A DNA stretch of 11,375 bases from Ichthyophonus hoferi. Taxonomy: Eukaryota > Opisthokonta > Ichthyosporea > Ichthyophonida > Ichthyophonidae. Below the pieces are notes generated by a model. The model was not told the origin of the DNA. It ran no database searches and saw only the letters and a program-made list of their open reading frames with translations. The translations under genes and the position numbers were made by a program. This document shows positions 9,420-11,375 of this stretch, in pieces. The DNA is taken from positions 62,376-73,750 of the forward strand of contig NAOQ01000143.1 in the NCBI GenBank assembly GCA_002751075.1, read 5' to 3'. The first letter of the stretch is position 1. Each line of letters opens with the position of its first letter.

Positions 9420-9710
9420 ATGCACGTGGGTAGTGTATTTAAAATTTTATCTATTTTATGGCTTAGAGATAGGATAGCGCTGGAGGCGGGAAACGATTTG
9501 CGATCTACGGTACACAATAGCATCTATAATGTATTTACGTATATAGCAATGGGTACTACTTTATGGGTTGATGATGGCCAATCAAGAGTTAGTAAGGAGT
9601 TTACAAAAATGTTTCAATTACTTGAATCATTTAACCTCACCAATAGGGGCGTAGGAATAGGTGACCCTAATGTGATAAATGTAGCAATAGTATTAAAAAC
9701 TATAAACTAA
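9420..9710 (+). other. Unrecognised open reading frame, 96 codons, doubtful
   Basis: This runs from an ATG at 9420 to a TAA, with a second in-frame ATG near 9549 that would leave about 55 residues. The longest recognisable property is an ordinary mixed composition (for example ALEAGNDLRS and NLTNRGVGIGDPNVINV). No domain or motif is recognised and there is no clear splice partner. Its main point of interest is that it lies directly downstream of the AGCCAAT cluster. It may be chance. Confidence 0.15.
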
Positions 9711-10454
9711 CTAATACTTACGCAAAATAAAAAAGCTATAAGAATGTTTAATTAAAAAAAAAAATATGTGACTTTGTTTTTACTATTTTTTACAGGCTGC
9801 GAATGAACACATAGTTTGGTCAAAACCCTGATAGCAAGCGGTGATGCAATCATCAGCCTTATATTAGCTAATCGAATGCCATTCTCTAATAGTAGATTGG
9901 GTTTGTCAATACATAGTATGCCGTATGTGAACACATCAACAAGGAAATTGGTTAATTTACTATCTAAACGAGGACACTGGTATTTAAATATTGTCTTAAG
10001 ATCAATTCTAGTGGGTCGGTAACCTGGAGTTGGATTAGCTAATAATAGTCTCTGCAATCAGTCCCATTTACGATAATGGGTGTTAACCGCAATTGACATG
10101 CAAGATAAAGATTAGAAAAGTATAACTGAAAACGGAAATAACGAATAAAGTCCCCCGCGGCTTACACATACGTGGCCTCCGACACATTTGTATTTAATTA
10201 TGTGTATGTAATAATCTCATTGTTGTTGCTATGTCTAGCCTACTGTTAGCATTCACATACAATAATCAATGTCCAGATCTCGTGCTTGTTTAGAAGTCAG
10301 GGAGCTGCCTACTAACGTAAATAGTGGCAACTGTTGCTATTTACATCGTAATATAGCACCACTTACTGCTCAATTTCATTGCGCAATTTCCACATTAACA
10401 TCTGAGCGAATCAAAATACCAATTCCCTCTAAATTAAAACGGAGGTATAATTAC

Positions 10455-10690
10455 TGCAGCCAGTTACCTAGAGAGTCAGTATATAGAAGCTCTACCACAA
10501 CAGCTATGCCTTAAGGACAGATCGGATCAAATGGCTATAAATATACACAAAACAATTGGAGATCCCGAAGACTGTGGACATGTCGCTAAAACTACCACAG
10601 ATTTCTTTACTATTAAATCAAAATATCCTTGCATACAATAGACCGTTTATTAGAAATTATATCTGGTCCGGATTGACGATTCGGTGGTAG
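10455..10690 (+). repeat. Diverged direct repeat, copy B (coding-like)
   Basis: Partner of copy A at 325-539, about 10.1 kb away and in the same orientation, so the pair brackets the fusion gene. Homology is clearest from about 10517 to the TAG at 10688-10690. Upstream it is supported by a weaker match in the translated sequences (QL..ES followed by TT.A). Copy B does not form one continuous frame over its whole length and looks like a relic. It could belong to a dispersed gene family or a mobile element; I see no diagnostic motif that decides this. Confidence 0.55.
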
Positions 10691-10694
10691 TAGA

Positions 10695-10910
10695 ATGATT
10701 CATATGGTCAAAGCTTACTCACTTGTATATGGCAACTTTCTCCAATTGTACTTGGTTTGTGTAACTGCAATCGTGGTATCCTCCATTGAATTTATTTTAA
10801 TACTCATTCTTTTTGGGGTTGTGGGTACCAACCGAGATAGATTCCATGCCAGTATCTATAATACCTGTGGTAGTAAGGATGCGTTTATGTTATGTGTGAC
10901 AATACACTAA
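10695..10910 (+). other. Short hydrophobic open reading frame, doubtful
   Basis: A 71-codon ATG-to-TAA frame starting 5 bases after the stop of repeat copy B. Residues about 15-44 form one or two hydrophobic segments (for example SSIEFILILILFGVVG), which could be membrane-spanning. No family is recognised. Hydrophobic frames arise readily by chance in T-rich DNA, so this is only a candidate, possibly part of the same relic as the repeat. Confidence 0.15.
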
Positions 10911-11375
10911 TATTTACTAGTCTTTTTATTTCCTCTCTTTAATTTTTCTCTCGTGTTTGGTCATTATTGCTTAAGTGAACGCTAGTTATTTTTATCTCTG
11001 ATTGAGCGTATGGCAAATAGATTTGGTTTATTTGGTTTTGATACTTAACGGCAATTTAACCTGGTTGATAGTGTTTTCTAGTTGTTTGTGTGCTTAGTTT
11101 ATGTCTGTTCCAATAAGGTTATGTTTAATAAAGCTATTAAGATAACACTATTACTTGCTAACTTAATAATATGTAAACTTCGGCATTACCAGGCATGCTG
11201 GGAATAATAAGTAGTGACAAGAGCGTTCCTGTGACTCATATTCCTTTAGAGGGAGAGAGAATACCAAATTAAGGGGAATTTTAATGTGCCCCTTTGCATA
11301 GGCAAAGTACAGATATGCTATAACATATTTTAATTATTAAATACATTGGCATGACTTGCCTTAGGCAGGATACCT
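10911..11375. other. Right-hand intergenic DNA, nothing recognised
   Basis: This is A+T-rich sequence without a supported gene, RNA or repeat. The stretch 9711-10454 is similar. It holds short overlapping frames on both strands (9752-10057 minus, 9816-10022 plus, 10269-10514 plus) with no recognisable product, and an imperfect palindrome at 10317-10344. Confidence 0.4.

Larger units (their letters stand above)
8733..9644. promoter_or_regulatory. CCAAT-rich intergenic region
   Basis: CCAAT pentamers on the plus strand start at 8733, 8872, 8909, 8934, 9276, 9326, 9383, 9578 and 9640. Minus-strand ones (attgg) start at 9144, 9243 and 9355. Base composition alone would predict roughly two in this length. 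Three are AGCCAAT in the same orientation within about 115 bp (9274-9387), and with GGCCAATCA at 9576 they fit the NF-Y consensus (purine-purine-CCAAT). A TATTTAAA string follows at about 9435. This could be the control region of an unrecognised rightward transcript or a distal element of the fusion gene. Confidence 0.35.

Noticed and set aside
9752-10057. Minus-strand 101-codon frame and the opposing plus-strand frame at 9816-10022 as genes
   Set aside because: They are the two strands of one stretch, neither with a recognisable motif, and the plus frame lacks an ATG start. A ttttttacag acceptor-like string at 9786-9795 leads into short frames only.
8170-11375. tRNA or other structured RNA genes
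   Set aside because: No cloverleaf with the GGTTCRANNCC arm or other known RNA signature was found by reading both strands.
1-11375. CRISPR array, prophage or bacterial operon
   Set aside because: There are no regularly spaced identical repeats and no tightly packed frames. The spliced gene shows this is eukaryotic nuclear DNA.

Overview
The window looks like nuclear DNA from an A+T-rich, intron-rich eukaryote, most likely a unicellular one. The case rests on one long minus-strand gene broken by 17 GT-AG introns. Its exons are markedly richer in G+C than the introns (AAG, GCC, GAG and CTC codons are common), and it has poly(A) signals and a TATA/CCAAT promoter. Nothing bacterial, such as operons or Shine-Dalgarno sites, is visible. 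I cannot name the species.

Layout. 1-861: left intergenic DNA with a diverged repeat copy ending at 539 and a 22-base T tract. 862-8354: one gene read right to left, with poly(A) signals at 862-881, the stop codon at 945-947, 18 coding exons, a start codon at 8157 and a promoter at 8237-8354. 8355-11375: gene-poor intergenic DNA. It is unusually rich in CCAAT pentamers (about 8733-9644), holds a hairpin at 9053-9106, a second copy of the left-hand repeat (10455-10690) and only short unrecognised reading frames.

The gene. Splicing the 18 exons gives a 719-residue protein with every junction in phase. It carries two guanidine-modifying (amidinotransferase-fold) domains in tandem. Residues about 21-378 resemble bacterial arginine deiminase (ArcA) along their length. 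However, the positions that align with the deiminase catalytic residues are substituted and no cysteine lies where the nucleophile should be, so this half is probably a pseudoenzyme. Residues about 414-719 resemble the CtlX family (citrulline ureidase-type hydrolases) and keep the expected Glu, His and C-terminal Cys. A plausible reading is a catalytic citrulline or arginine hydrolase with a dead deiminase domain used for regulation, ligand sensing or assembly.

Other structure. Two introns of the gene share a diverged block of at least 110 bases in the same orientation, reaching towards the 5' splice site. Diverged direct repeats of coding character flank the gene on the plus strand about 10 kb apart. 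The promoter carries a duplicated CCAAT unit.
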